64,000 nt of DNA from Mesorhizobium sp. Pch-S (GTDB taxonomy: Bacteria > Pseudomonadota > Alphaproteobacteria > Rhizobiales > Rhizobiaceae), in assembly GCF_004136315.1 (NCBI RefSeq), contig NZ_CP029562.1, positions 4,363,501 through 4,427,500 of the forward strand, given 5' to 3'. This document shows, piece by piece, positions 1 to 8,125 of the stretch. The position numbers were made by a program, and so were the translations under genes. Under the pieces are notes generated by a model that did not search any database, was not told where the DNA came from, and saw only the letters and a program-made list of their open reading frames with translations. Numbering within the stretch: position 1 is the stretch's first letter; each line of letters opens with the position of its first letter.

Positions 1-33
1 CCATTGCCGGTGGCCGAGCATTACGGACTGTAG
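1..33 (+). CDS. Possible 3' end of a gene entering from the left
   Basis: The first 33 bases read without a stop as ten codons ending in TAG (PLPVAEHYGL). This could be the tail of an upstream gene cut by the window edge. Ten codons are too few to recognise a family, and an open stretch this short can arise by chance. Confidence 0.25.
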   Translation, partial: PLPVAEHYGL

Positions 34-128
34 CCGGCGTCGGTGCGTGATCTGCAAGCCGGGGGCGGGGCGGACATTGCAGGCTTTTCGGACCAGGATC
101 GTTTGGCAGATGAAGAGATAGAGCGGAT

Positions 129-395
129 ATGTCCCGCGACATGGTGCTCATGACCATTGCCTGTCCCGAAGGCGAGCCCGGCCTCGACCGGGCCGCCGAA
201 CTGCTTGGCGTGCCCGCTGCCGAGATGGACAAGGGTTTCGGCGTGGTCGTGCTCGATCCGCAAAAGGGGCTCTATGCCGTGCAGGTCCACGAAACCGCCA
301 TCAGCCAACGTCCGACCGCGGATACGGGCGGCCAGGCGGTGAAGGGCCCATTCTCCAACCCGCGCATCGAGCCGTTCGGACCGACGCGGAAATAG
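129..395 (+). CDS. Hypothetical protein, 88 aa
   Basis: An 88-residue protein of unknown function. There is no signal peptide, membrane segment or cysteine motif. The N-terminal half (residues 3-55) looks like a small alpha/beta domain containing GLDRAAELLGVPAAEMD and GFGVVVLDPQKGLYAVQV. The C-terminal 30 residues are polar and Pro/Gly-rich, probably disordered. The start is preceded by a purine-rich stretch that could act as a ribosome site. The 50-codon frame starting at 157 inside it is a shadow. No family was recognised. Confidence 0.55.
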   Translation: MSRDMVLMTIACPEGEPGLDRAAELLGVPAAEMDKGFGVVVLDPQKGLYAVQVHETAISQRPTADTGGQAVKGPFSNPRIEPFGPTRK

Positions 396-459
396 ACAGG
401 TTTGCCATCGAGTGAAAACCGTCGTTATGCCGGGACGGTATCCTTGGCGAACCTGAATC

Positions 460-1767
460 TCATTTCCTGTTGCCGCTTTTCAAATCCTCCAGTGCCTGCT
501 TTGCCTCGGGGAAGTGCGGCATGAGGCGCAGCGCTTTTTTCAGATCGGCCCTGGCTTTGGCGATCTCGCCTTTCTGCCTGTAGGCCAGACCGCGCCGATA
601 GAAGGGCTCGGGATCCGTGGGCCGCAGCTTCTCCGCCTCGTTGTAGTCGGCGATCGCTTCGTCGAGACGACCCTTCGTCGCGTATACCGCGCCGCGGTTG
701 ACGTGGGCCTTGAACTGTTTGGGATTGAGGTCGATGGCTTTGTCCAGATCGGCGATCGCCTTGTCCGACTGCCCAAGCAGAAACAACACCGTGCCGCGGG
801 AATTGTAGATGTCGGCATCGTTGGGATCGAGAAAGACGGCCTTGTCCATGTCGGCCAGAGCGCGGTCGAACTGCTTGAGCGTCGCATAGATGGTGCCGCG
901 CCCGCTGAACGCCATGGCGGTACCCGGATCGATCTCGACCGCCTTGTCGAAATCGGCGATGGCGGCCTCGGAGTGACCGGAAAAGGCGTAGGCATTGGCC
1001 CGCGCGACATAGATGATCGCGTGACCTTTCACCCGCCGGTTTCCGATCAGCTCGATAGCCCGGTTGAAATCGGCAATGGCTTCATCCTGGCGGTTGAGCT
1101 GCGCGTAGGCCTTGCCGCGGGTGAAATAGGCCTGGATGTTTCCAGGGTCGAGATCCACTGCTTTGCTGAGATCAGCTATAGCCCTGTCGGGCTGGTTCAC
1201 CCGGAACCGGGCGTCGCCACGTCCTTCGTAGAATACGGCGTTGTTCGGGGAGAGCTCTATGGCCCTGTCATAGTCCGGGAAGGCGCGGTCGAATTGCCGT
1301 TGCTGCGCGAAGGCCATGGCGCGGTTGCCGATCGCGTCGGCATCGTCGGGGTTGGCCCGAAGCGCCTTGTCCAGGTCCGCGAAGGCAAGGTCGTACTTGT
1401 TCATCCGTGTATAGGCGGCGGCGCGGCCGCCGTAGGCGCGGGCGTAGCCAAGTTCGATCGAACGGCTGTAGTCCGCAACCGCCTTGTCGAGCTCCTCCAT
1501 GCGCAGATAGGCGGTGGCACGGTTGTTGTAGCTCTGGGCGTGCCGTGGCATCAGCCGGATCACTTCGTCGAGATCGGTGATCGCCTTTTTATTGTCCCCC
1601 TTGCGGAACCAGATCGAGGCGCGCCTTTGATGAGCAACGATGTCGTTGGGGTCGAGGCGGAGACGCATGTTCTCCTGTTCGAGCTGGCTGTCGAGGTCTG
1701 CCTGCTGCGCAAGGGCTGAGGATGCGAAGAGTGCCAGCGCCAGAAGCGCCGGACCTGGCCATCTCAT
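460..1767 (-). CDS. Secreted tetratricopeptide-repeat protein
   Basis: A 435-residue protein made almost wholly of TPR units. The start chosen (1767) gives a clean signal peptide, MRWPGPALLALALFASSALA then QQ. An upstream in-frame start would add 14 charged residues that spoil it. About eleven 34-residue repeats follow, with the TPR pattern of small/large residues and the recurring phrase ADLDKA(I/V)xLxP plus N-x-R/G at helix turns. Such proteins act as periplasmic or envelope scaffolds; no enzymatic domain is present. It is monocistronic, facing away from the DHFR-like gene. The long open frame on the opposite strand across it is a shadow of the repeat coding. Confidence 0.85.
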   Translation of the reverse strand: MRWPGPALLALALFASSALAQQADLDSQLEQENMRLRLDPNDIVAHQRRASIWFRKGDNKKAITDLDEVIRLMPRHAQSYNNRATAYLRMEELDKAVADYSRSIELGYARAYGGRAAAYTRMNKYDLAFADLDKALRANPDDADAIGNRAMAFAQQRQFDRAFPDYDRAIELSPNNAVFYEGRGDARFRVNQPDRAIADLSKAVDLDPGNIQAYFTRGKAYAQLNRQDEAIADFNRAIELIGNRRVKGHAIIYVARANAYAFSGHSEAAIADFDKAVEIDPGTAMAFSGRGTIYATLKQFDRALADMDKAVFLDPNDADIYNSRGTVLFLLGQSDKAIADLDKAIDLNPKQFKAHVNRGAVYATKGRLDEAIADYNEAEKLRPTDPEPFYRRGLAYRQKGEIAKARADLKKALRLMPHFPEAKQALEDLKSGNRK

Positions 1768-1884
1768 TGTCGCGATCTCCCACCGATCGGCCAACGCCTT
1801 CCCGCACATCCGTGAGCAGGCACGGAGCGGCGCGCGAAAGCAAGCCGGAAACGATCCTGACGATGACCTAGTACATCGCGAAAA

Positions 1885-1911
1885 CGGAGCGTTTCCAGTG
1901 GAAGCGCTCCG
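1885..1911. repeat. Palindrome related to the intergenic mosaic repeat
   Basis: Arms 1885-1896 and 1900-1911 pair at 11 of 12 positions around a 3-base loop, with the GGAGCG-TTTCC core seen at the right-hand end of the family of repeats elsewhere in the window. It sits between the TPR gene start and the DHFR-like gene stop. It is either a solo end of that repeat or a simple hairpin. Confidence 0.5.
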
Positions 1912-1964
1912 TTCGGTAGGATGCTAGGCCCCGTTTGCCGGCCTGGCGGCGAGGCAATCCAACC

Positions 1965-2627
1965 TCAGTTCAGGTTCTTGCGGCGTTCCAGTTCGGCTTC
2001 GGATGGCTGGCTGGGCGTGAAGTCACCGGTTTTGACCTCACCGTCCGGCACGTAATTGGCCACGATCACGCCGCTCGGATAGGACTTCGCCTTCACCAGC
2101 TTCAGCTCGGATGGAGCGACGCTGTCACCGAACAGTCTCTTGCCCTTGCCGAGCAGGACCGGGAAGGTCAGGACGCTGAGTTCGTCGACCAGGCCATGCT
2201 TCCACAAGGTCTGCAGGAAATCGCCGGAGCCCTGCACCAGAAGGTCGGGGCCGTCTTCGGCCTTGAGTTTCTTCAGTGCCGCGACGACATCGGAACCGAG
2301 CAGCTGGCTTTTCTGCCAGGCGAGCTGCGGCGTCGAGCGCGAGGCGACATATTTGGTGATGTTGTTGAAGCTGTCGGCGATCGCCTGGTCCGGACCGTCC
2401 TTGATGAAGGGCCAGTGCGCGGCGAAGATGTCGTAGGTCTTGCGGCCAAGCAGAAGGTCATAGGGGCGGCCGAAGATCTCGCCGAGTGCCGCGCCCAGCT
2501 CCTCGTCGAAATGCGAGGCGACCCAGCCACCGAATTTGAAGCCGCCGGTCGGGTCTTCCTGCGGGCCGCCGGGCGCCTGCATAACGCCGTCGAGGCTGAC
2601 GAAGGTGGCGACGATGATCTTTCTCAT
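1965..2627 (-). CDS. Dihydrofolate reductase family protein (RibD C-terminal-like)
   Basis: A 220-residue single-domain protein of the DHFR/RibD C-terminal superfamily, which reduces pterin- or pyrimidine-like substrates with NADPH. The N terminus MRKIIVATFVSLDGVMQAPG is the classic opening strand and loop. YDLLLGRKTYDIFAAHWP (about residues 56-73) is the family cofactor/substrate segment, and LLVQGSGDFLQTLWKHGLVDEL (about 130-151) is the second conserved block. A GGAG sits just before ATG. True folate reductases are shorter and more conserved, so the substrate is unknown; rhizobial genomes carry several such paralogues. Confidence 0.85.
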   Translation of the reverse strand: MRKIIVATFVSLDGVMQAPGGPQEDPTGGFKFGGWVASHFDEELGAALGEIFGRPYDLLLGRKTYDIFAAHWPFIKDGPDQAIADSFNNITKYVASRSTPQLAWQKSQLLGSDVVAALKKLKAEDGPDLLVQGSGDFLQTLWKHGLVDELSVLTFPVLLGKGKRLFGDSVAPSELKLVKAKSYPSGVIVANYVPDGEVKTGDFTPSQPSEAELERRKNLN

Positions 2628-2734
2628 GATGGTCTCCAGGATCTTTCCTCGGCCAATTCCGAAGTCCGCCCTAGGACGGATGGACAGATGGCGTTCCTAC
2701 ACGGAAGCGCAAAAAAATCGCAAACGAATGATTG

Positions 2735-2769
2735 GACTGCCGTCCGGCCAAACGGGCCGGACGGCAGTC
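2735..2769. terminator. Strong hairpin downstream of the oxidoreductase
   Basis: Perfect 15-bp arms (2735-2749 and 2755-2769) with a 5-base loop, 10 bases past the stop of the minus-strand oxidoreductase. There is no clear T-run on either side, so it may act as a transcript-stabilising or Rho-assisted end rather than a classical terminator. Confidence 0.55.
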
Positions 2770-2778
2770 TGGCAAGGG

Positions 2779-3789
2779 CTATCGATCGGCGAGCCTGACC
2801 AGCATCTTGCCGGTGTTGTCACCGCTGAACAGGCCGAGGAATGCTTTCGGGGCATTGTCGAGGCCGTCATAGACGGTGTCGCGCGACTTGACCTTGCCGT
2901 CTTTCAGCCAGCCGATCATCGCCGCGGAGAATTCCGGATAGAGATCGTAGTGGTCGAGCACGATGAAGCCGCGCACCGAAAGCCGCTTGATGATGATGGC
3001 GGACAGGTGGTGCATCGTCTCGGAGGGCAACTCGTCATTGTAGCCCGCGATCATGCCGCAGATGACGATGCGGGCGGAATCCTTGGCGACCGCCAAGGCT
3101 GCATCCAGGTGACTGCCGCCGACATTGTCGAAATAGACGTCGATGCCTTCCGGGGCGGCCTTGCGCAGCGCGGCGGTCAGGTCTTTGGTCGTCCTGTAGT
3201 TGATGACCTCATCGGCACCAAGCTCGCGCACCCATGCGACCTTGTTGTCACTGCCCGCCGACGCGATGACGCGGGCACCCTTGGCCTTGGCGATCTGGAC
3301 TGCCATCGAGCCGACCGCGCCGGCCGCGGCCGAAATGAAAACGGTGTCTCCCGATTTTAGCGCGCCGAAGCGTTCGAGGCCGACAAAAGCGGTGAAACCG
3401 GGAACGCCGAGCGGTCCGAGCCAGGCTTCGGCGGGTGCGGCGGCAAGGTCGACCTTGGTGGCTGTCTGGGCGTCGATCAGCGCGTGGTCGCGCCAGCCGG
3501 AGAAATGGCTCACCACGTCACCCTTGGCAAAGCCGTTGGTCCGCGATTCCTCGACCACGCCGACGGCGGCGCCTTCGAGCACTTCACCGACCTGGAAAGG
3601 CGCGATGTAGCTCGGCTGGTCGCGCATGCGGCCGCGCATGTAGGGGTCGACCGACATCCACAGTGTCCGCACGAGCAACTGACCATCGCCTGTCGCAGGC
3701 AGGGAGCGCGTGGCCGAACGGAACGTATCGAGGGTAGGGGTGCCGGTGGGACGGCTGTTCAAGAGAATTTCCTGGGCTACAACAGACAT
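2779..3789 (-). CDS. NADP-dependent oxidoreductase, CurA/PTGR type (zinc-independent MDR)
   Basis: A 336-residue medium-chain reductase. The family reduces alpha,beta-unsaturated carbonyls (curcumin, 2-alkenals) with NADPH. The N-terminal domain carries the SVDPYMRGRM motif (about residues 46-55) specific to the CurA/prostaglandin reductase/leukotriene dehydrogenase branch. The Rossmann fold begins at SAAAGAVGSMAVQIAKAKG (about 153-171), and YFDNVGG follows at about 219. No zinc ligands are seen. The start at 3789 has GGAGAG ahead of it. The gene is divergent from a TetR regulator across a palindromic spacer, the usual arrangement for a repressor and its target. Confidence 0.88.
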   Translation of the reverse strand: MSVVAQEILLNSRPTGTPTLDTFRSATRSLPATGDGQLLVRTLWMSVDPYMRGRMRDQPSYIAPFQVGEVLEGAAVGVVEESRTNGFAKGDVVSHFSGWRDHALIDAQTATKVDLAAAPAEAWLGPLGVPGFTAFVGLERFGALKSGDTVFISAAAGAVGSMAVQIAKAKGARVIASAGSDNKVAWVRELGADEVINYRTTKDLTAALRKAAPEGIDVYFDNVGGSHLDAALAVAKDSARIVICGMIAGYNDELPSETMHHLSAIIIKRLSVRGFIVLDHYDLYPEFSAAMIGWLKDGKVKSRDTVYDGLDNAPKAFLGLFSGDNTGKMLVRLADR

Positions 3790-3804
3790 CGTGTCTCTCC
3801 TATA

Positions 3805-3845
3805 TTACGGACAGTAAGCTACTGTACGTAACTTACTGTTGGTAA
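3805..3845. promoter_or_regulatory. Imperfect inverted repeat, probable TetR operator
   Basis: Arms 3805-3818 and 3832-3845 match at 12 of 14 positions (core ACAGTAAG/CTTACTGT) around a 13-base spacer that contains TACGTA. It lies in the only gap between the divergent oxidoreductase and tetR genes and would overlap both promoters. Binding is inferred from position and symmetry. Confidence 0.6.
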
Positions 3846-3892
3846 CATAAGCGGCCAGACATGGCGTTCAAGCAGGCCGCGAAAAGAATTCG

Positions 3893-4498
3893 GTGCAGGA
3901 AATGAACCAGACGAAGAGGCTGGCCAAGGCAGACCGGCGCCAGCAATTGCTGGAGACGGCGCGCCACGTCATCGGCAAGGAAGGCACCGAGGCGTTGACG
4001 CTCGGCCATCTGGCTGAACAGGCCGGCGTTTCCAAGCCGATCGCCTATGAGCATTTCGGCACGCGCGCGGGGCTGCTGATCGCGCTGTGCGACGACTACA
4101 ATGACCGGCAGCTTGCGGCACAGGCCAGGGTGCTGGACGCCGGTGGCGATTCCGTCGAAGCGGTGGCGCAGATTTTCGCCTCGACCTATGTCGGCTGCGT
4201 GCTCGACATGGGTCCCGAAATGGGTGCGACCTTTGCCGCGCTTGCCGCGACGGAGGAGACAGCCGCCTTTCGCCAGGCGCTGCGTGACGGTTATGTCGAA
4301 CGCTATCGCCGGGCCTTCGGCCGGCTGATCGATCTCGATCCCGCATTGGCCGGCGCGCTCTACAAAGGCCTGCTCGGAGCCGCCGAAGCCTTGGCACAGG
4401 ATGCCGCGACAGGCCGTCTGACGCGCGAGGAGGCAGTCGCGGCGCTGACGCGCATCTTCTCGACGACGCTGAAGCCGTATGAGAAAAAATCCGCCTGA
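3893..4498 (+). CDS. TetR/AcrR family transcriptional regulator
   Basis: About 200 residues. The N-terminal helix-turn-helix spans roughly residues 12-58: RRQQLLETARHVIGKEG, then LTLGHLAEQAGVSKPIAYEH as the recognition unit. The C-terminal all-helical ligand domain has no recognisable ligand class. The GTG at 3893 or the ATG three codons later at 3902 could start it. It is divergent from the CurA-type reductase, which it probably represses through the inverted repeat between them, responding to an electrophilic or aromatic effector (inference). Confidence 0.88.
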   Translation: MQEMNQTKRLAKADRRQQLLETARHVIGKEGTEALTLGHLAEQAGVSKPIAYEHFGTRAGLLIALCDDYNDRQLAAQARVLDAGGDSVEAVAQIFASTYVGCVLDMGPEMGATFAALAATEETAAFRQALRDGYVERYRRAFGRLIDLDPALAGALYKGLLGAAEALAQDAATGRLTREEAVAALTRIFSTTLKPYEKKSA

Positions 4499-4604
4499 CC
4501 TGATCGTCTGGCCGACATCCACCGACTATCCCTGCTGCGGCCAATTGTGGGTTGCCCGGCGGCACCCTGGCGGGTAGCGTCGCCGCTCCCAGAAGGAGTG
4601 AGCA

Positions 4605-5036
4605 ATGGATTATCGAACAGCGACCCCTGCCGATCTTGCCGAGATCTTTCGCAATCTCTCCCTGCGCATGGCCGACCAGTACACCGCGGCCGGGCTAAAC
4701 ATCGAAGACGCCAAGGATGAATTCCTGATGAGCCTCAAGGAGGGGCGGGCCCATACGTTGCTGGAAAGCGGAAACCCCGTTGCCATCATCGCCTGGCAGG
4801 AAACCGGTGAGACCGCACAGACCGCGTTCGCGGCTCATGAGAGCTTTTTCGCACGCGGCAGCGTCCGGTTCTGCAAGGCGCACATCCGACGCATCCAGGC
4901 GCTTTGCGGCAATCTGCCGATCGATTCGTTCAGCTGGTCGGATCGCCCCGAGATCGCCAAATGGTTCCGGGTCCTCGGCTTCCGGGAAAAGGGCAAGGAG
5001 AACGGATATACCGTCTATGAACTGGATCGCGCCTGA
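4605..5036 (+). CDS. GNAT-like small protein, function unknown
   Basis: A 143-residue protein starting MDYRTATPADLAEIFRNLS, the usual opening of an acetyltransferase fold. It has a hydrophobic strand AIIAWQE at about residues 61-67 and a WFRVLGFREKGKENGYTVYEL ending typical of the last GNAT strands. The canonical acetyl-CoA loop Q/RxxGxG/A is not evident, so catalysis is doubtful. AAGGAG precedes the ATG. Small phage-like acetyltransferases share this shape. Alone on its strand, with no telling neighbours. Confidence 0.6.
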   Translation: MDYRTATPADLAEIFRNLSLRMADQYTAAGLNIEDAKDEFLMSLKEGRAHTLLESGNPVAIIAWQETGETAQTAFAAHESFFARGSVRFCKAHIRRIQALCGNLPIDSFSWSDRPEIAKWFRVLGFREKGKENGYTVYELDRA

Positions 5037-5166
5037 CGCGCGTCGCGATCTTTCAGGTTTGCCTTCTCACGAACTCTGATGCCGGTTCTTCATTTGTGAC
5101 GACGGCAAACCAGTTTTCGCCCGTTTCTCATAGTGGAATGAAATCCCACTTGAGGAGCCCATACAA

Positions 5167-5445
5167 ATGGCGAACCCGAATTTCGACCGTCCCGTGCCCA
5201 TCCGCATCGACGATGCGCGCGATGTGCAAAATGCACGGGACGCTTATGACATCCTGACCCACTGGCAAGGCATCCCGGACCTCGATCACACCGGCGCGAT
5301 CGCAGTCTGCCGCAAGGCACTGATGGGGCAACGCACCGGCAAGGAAGCCCGGCAGGCGTTCCAGCGCTTTGCCCACAACAATCGCATCCTCGCGGACGAC
5401 CCGGCGGCTGGTGCATTGCGCATGCGCGCGCCCTGGCCGCGCTGA
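5167..5445 (+). CDS. DUF982-like small protein
   Basis: A 92-residue cytoplasmic protein. The pattern A-Y-D-I-L-x-H-W-Q-G (about residues 26-35) followed by A-x-x-x-C-R-K-A-L-x-G (about 45-55) and EARQAFQRFA (about 60-69) is the layout of DUF982 proteins, a family abundant in rhizobia and of unknown function. AGGAG precedes the ATG. It lies 36 bases before the next small gene and may be co-transcribed with it. Confidence 0.65.
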   Translation: MANPNFDRPVPIRIDDARDVQNARDAYDILTHWQGIPDLDHTGAIAVCRKALMGQRTGKEARQAFQRFAHNNRILADDPAAGALRMRAPWPR

Positions 5446-5481
5446 TGGTGTCAATCGCGTTGCAGCGATGGAGACACGCTC

Positions 5482-5733
5482 ATGATCGAATTGACGGAAA
5501 AGGAGCAGCGCTTCCTCAAGCGCGTGCACGAAGTCACCCATTTCCCCTGGACGAACATGGTGAAAGCCGTGGATGCCAATGGCAAGGCAATGCGGTTGTC
5601 GCGGGCGACGTTCGAACGGCTGCGTGACGACGGCATCCTCATCCGCTCTTCCAGCGACCTCACCTCCAACATCTACAGGCCGATCAGTGCACCGGTGACG
5701 CCGCAGGTGGAAGACGCCTTGTCCGACGCCTGA
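5482..5733 (+). CDS. Hypothetical protein, 83 aa, intact copy of a duplicated small gene
   Basis: An 83-residue protein of unknown function. It carries EKEQRFLKRVHEV near the start, an FPW motif at about residues 21-23, and RLSRATFERLRDDGILIR (about 38-55), which has the shape of a helix-turn-helix recognition unit. A diverged, frame-broken relative lies at 11272-11520. Close to the DUF982-like gene and to a tiny membrane ORF, so the three may form one transcript. Confidence 0.65.
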   Translation: MIELTEKEQRFLKRVHEVTHFPWTNMVKAVDANGKAMRLSRATFERLRDDGILIRSSSDLTSNIYRPISAPVTPQVEDALSDA

Positions 5734-5824
5734 CTGCTGTTTTCCGAAAGGCTCCAACTGACGCAGCTTTTTGGAACGGGTGCCCGCTGCGGCCGTTCCC
5801 CGTTCTCATAAGGGGAACACGACA

Positions 5825-5911
5825 ATGTCCGTCAAACTCTACTGGACAATCTACACGAGCTGCCTGGTGGTCGGCATGAGCCTGGCAACGGTGATGGTGG
5901 TGGCCTGGTAG
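5825..5911 (+). CDS. Very small membrane protein, 28 aa
   Basis: An ORF of 28 codons with a good ribosome site (AAGGGGAA, then ATG). The peptide begins MSVKLYWTIY and is one membrane-spanning helix from about residue 7 to 28, with almost no charge. It follows the 83-aa gene by about 90 bases. Too short for homology judgement; the evidence is the ribosome site plus uniform hydrophobicity. Confidence 0.45.
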   Translation: MSVKLYWTIYTSCLVVGMSLATVMVVAW

Positions 5912-5952
5912 ACGCATCGCTGATCTGACGCGGTGTTCCGAGCAGCGTGCTG

Positions 5953-6249
5953 TCATCTGGCACGCACCCATGAAGCCGTGCGTTTGCGGTGGCGCAGCCA
6001 CAACAGGCCGATGTTGAGCGCAAAGCCGGCAGCGAGCCCGGCCAGCCAGATGCCGGTGACGATCCGGGCCAGAGCCTGTGCGCTGTCGTTGCCCCCGTAA
6101 CGGTACTCCTGCCAGATCCAGAAACATGAGATCACGAAGGCCAATACGGCGACGGCGAGCAAGCTGGTCAGCCAGTTCCGCATCGCCAGCGTGCCCACAA
6201 ACGGGATGAGAAGGATCACGGTTCCCGCTATCCAGAACATCGGTTCCAT
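5953..6249 (-). CDS. Hypothetical membrane protein, 98 aa
   Basis: The start at 6249 (MEPMFWIAG) has GGAGG six bases upstream and begins directly with a membrane helix; the longer in-frame start would add 48 Arg/Pro-rich residues. Three helices are visible at about residues 4-20, 24-42 and 60-82, with a short arginine-rich tail (RHRKRTASWVRAR). No family was recognised. Confidence 0.65.
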   Translation of the reverse strand: MEPMFWIAGTVILLIPFVGTLAMRNWLTSLLAVAVLAFVISCFWIWQEYRYGGNDSAQALARIVTGIWLAGLAAGFALNIGLLWLRHRKRTASWVRAR

Positions 6250-6418
6250 GGCCCGCCTCCGTGACCTATCCCATCCCGACCCCGGCCGGCGGTGCTTCAT
6301 GCCGGGACACGGTCCACGCCCCGCCAGGGCATGCTTTGTGTACAGCAAGGCCGGAAAGCTGGATGTGAACCGTTTCACCGTCGGTGCGGGCATATTCAGG
6401 AGGCGGCGATCCAGCCTG

Positions 6419-6520
6419 GAGCAATTCCAGGAAAAGTGCGTGCGGTTTTCGGTTCGGAATTGCGTAAGAACAGAGAGTTGGAGCGCTTCCGCGGTTCCGT
6501 AAAAAACGGAAACGCTCTAA
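6419..6520 (+). repeat. Intergenic mosaic palindromic repeat (RIME-like), full copy
   Basis: Starts GAGCAATTCCAGGAAAAG, continues through a GGTTTTC...GGAATTGCGTAA middle and ends in a palindromic GTTCCGT...ACGGAAACGCTCT segment, the same order as the copies at 47244, 55773 and, reversed, 27815. Its right end supplies the last bases and stop codon of the neighbouring histidine-phosphatase gene. Confidence 0.8.
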
Positions 6521-7140
6521 CGGTCGGGGCAGGTCTCGGGCAGGCCGTTCAGACCCTGCTTTGCGGTCTGGAATGTCGCGGTGGTGTCGCCGTCCTTGCG
6601 GGTGAGCCGTACGACATAGATACCGTCGAAATCATCGCCTTGCCATTTGGGCACGACGTCGGGATCACCGTCGTGATCCTTCATGATCTTGCGCGCCAGC
6701 TTGACCAGCTGCTTGTGTTCCCAGGCAACGACAACAAGCGCATTCGCATAGGCCTTGTCTTCCAGCCTGTCCTTGAGCTTTGCGATATCCTCGACACCGA
6801 TGCCGGCGTTGACAGGCAGTCCGAAGGTGATGGCCATCGGCTCGACCGTGGCAAGCGGCCGGATGTAATCATAGGCCGTGCCCTTGTCTGTCTTCTGGTC
6901 TGACGGATTGGGCGCGAAAATGGCGGCGGGAACCCCGAAACGCGCCTTGATCACGCCGGGCAGCCGCAGGGACCGGTTAAGACCCTGGCAGTTGAGCTGG
7001 CCGAGCCCTTGCTGCGGCTTTTCGCCATGGCGGATCAGAACGATGGTCTCGACGTTTTCGGCTGCACTGGCAGCCGAGAGCGGGAGCGCCAGACCGATGT
7101 TGACGGCCAGGGTGATCAGACGAGCGGCCTTCAAATGCAT
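6517..7140 (-). CDS. Exported histidine phosphatase family protein
   Basis: A 207-residue protein with a signal peptide (about residues 1-26, ending SAASAA). The catalytic RHGE motif of the phosphoglycerate-mutase-like superfamily is at about 37-40 (IVLIRHGEKP), and the second catalytic histidine is probably in AWEHKQL (about 139-145). The family hydrolyses phosphomonoesters through a phosphohistidine. Export suggests a periplasmic phosphatase. The stop codon lies inside a mosaic repeat, suggesting that the repeat inserted at or reshaped the 3' end. Confidence 0.8.
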   Translation of the reverse strand: MHLKAARLITLAVNIGLALPLSAASAAENVETIVLIRHGEKPQQGLGQLNCQGLNRSLRLPGVIKARFGVPAAIFAPNPSDQKTDKGTAYDYIRPLATVEPMAITFGLPVNAGIGVEDIAKLKDRLEDKAYANALVVVAWEHKQLVKLARKIMKDHDGDPDVVPKWQGDDFDGIYVVRLTRKDGDTTATFQTAKQGLNGLPETCPDR

Positions 7141-7204
7141 CGTGTTTCCCGCGTTTTCGCTGAGTAGAACCAGACTGCGATCGTCTGGTGATTGATGGTC
7201 CCAC

Positions 7205-7240
7205 GCTAAAGCGTTTCCGTTTTCCCGGAAACGCTTTAGC
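7205..7240. repeat. Perfect palindrome, solo end of the mosaic repeat
   Basis: Arms 7205-7219 and 7226-7240 are perfectly complementary over 15 bp around a 6-base loop and carry the GCGTTTCCG core of the repeat family. The hairpin overlaps the stop codon of the minus-strand membrane protein and may also end its transcript. Confidence 0.7.
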
Positions 7241-7994
7241 TCCCAGTTTTATGCAGTTCCGGACGCAAAACCGCTACGTGGTTTAGCCGGACTTGCGCCA
7301 GGCGAGCCTGTTGCAGAACGTAGAAGGCAAGCAGGATTGCGGCGTCAAGCTCGAAGACCTCCTCCATCGCCGAAAGCGCATGCGAGGACGATGCGGAGAT
7401 GTCGATGACCTGCGCCAGGCCGATGAAGGCGACGTGCGCGAGAAACAGCGTATGGCTCGAGAGATGTCTCGGATCGCCCCGGAATCCCCTGAGCAACTGC
7501 GTCGCGACAAAAATCGTCAACGCGACTGAGGCAGCAAGCAGCAAACCCACCAGGAGCCAGGCCAGAAGCGGGTCGAGGTCGTGTGCCAGGCGAAAGACGA
7601 CGATGAGCAGGTCGTGGAAGCCATCCAGTTGTCCGCCCCCATAGAGCGGCGGCGGCTGGAAGCCGAACAGGCGCGACCCGAAGCTGGTTTCGTCCATCAG
7701 CTCGGCGAAGCCGACCAGTCCCGCCAACAGCAGCGGAAGCCGCATTCCCCACAGTGCCACGGAAGCGGCGGCACCGAACGCGGCCAATGCGAAGAAAATC
7801 GCAGTGGCCATTTCGACGATACCATCTTCCTGCAGCAGCAAGGGGCGAAGATCCGGCGCCTCGACCGCGACAAAGGCAGCGGCCACCGTCACGATGCCGA
7901 CAACCAGAAACGCTCCCAGCAGGAGCCCGAATTGATCCATCCCGCGGGGAAGACCGATGTTGGCGGAATGACCGCCCTGGAGACCTGTCGCCAC
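7236..7994 (-). CDS. Hypothetical polytopic membrane protein
   Basis: 252 residues from the first ATG; a second ATG 18 codons in (7940, MDQFGLLLGAFL) starts nearer the first helix and is equally likely. Six membrane helices are visible, at about residues 22-44, 60-82, 85-98, 125-142, 148-170 and 190-205. The loop between helices 3 and 4 contains ELMDETSFGSRLFGF. A late acidic segment, SSSHALSAMEEVFELDAA, could bind a metal or partner. No family recognised; monocistronic. Confidence 0.7.
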   Translation of the reverse strand: MATGLQGGHSANIGLPRGMDQFGLLLGAFLVVGIVTVAAAFVAVEAPDLRPLLLQEDGIVEMATAIFFALAAFGAAASVALWGMRLPLLLAGLVGFAELMDETSFGSRLFGFQPPPLYGGGQLDGFHDLLIVVFRLAHDLDPLLAWLLVGLLLAASVALTIFVATQLLRGFRGDPRHLSSHTLFLAHVAFIGLAQVIDISASSSHALSAMEEVFELDAAILLAFYVLQQARLAQVRLNHVAVLRPELHKTGS

Positions 7995-8125
7995 GGTTTC
8001 TCTCCTGTCGCAAAACAGTCATGGAATCGTCACCTAGGTCCGGTTTCGGGCAAAGGGAGGGCGGGATTGTGGGCGGCTGAGCACATCGTGATGCAGCCTG
8101 TAACGTTGCATGAGATGGCGCCGGC

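Noticed and set aside
514..1719. 401-codon open frame on the plus strand across the TPR gene
   Set aside because: It mirrors the repeat codons of the TPR gene on the other strand, has no ribosome site or recognisable domain, and its composition is that of an antisense frame.
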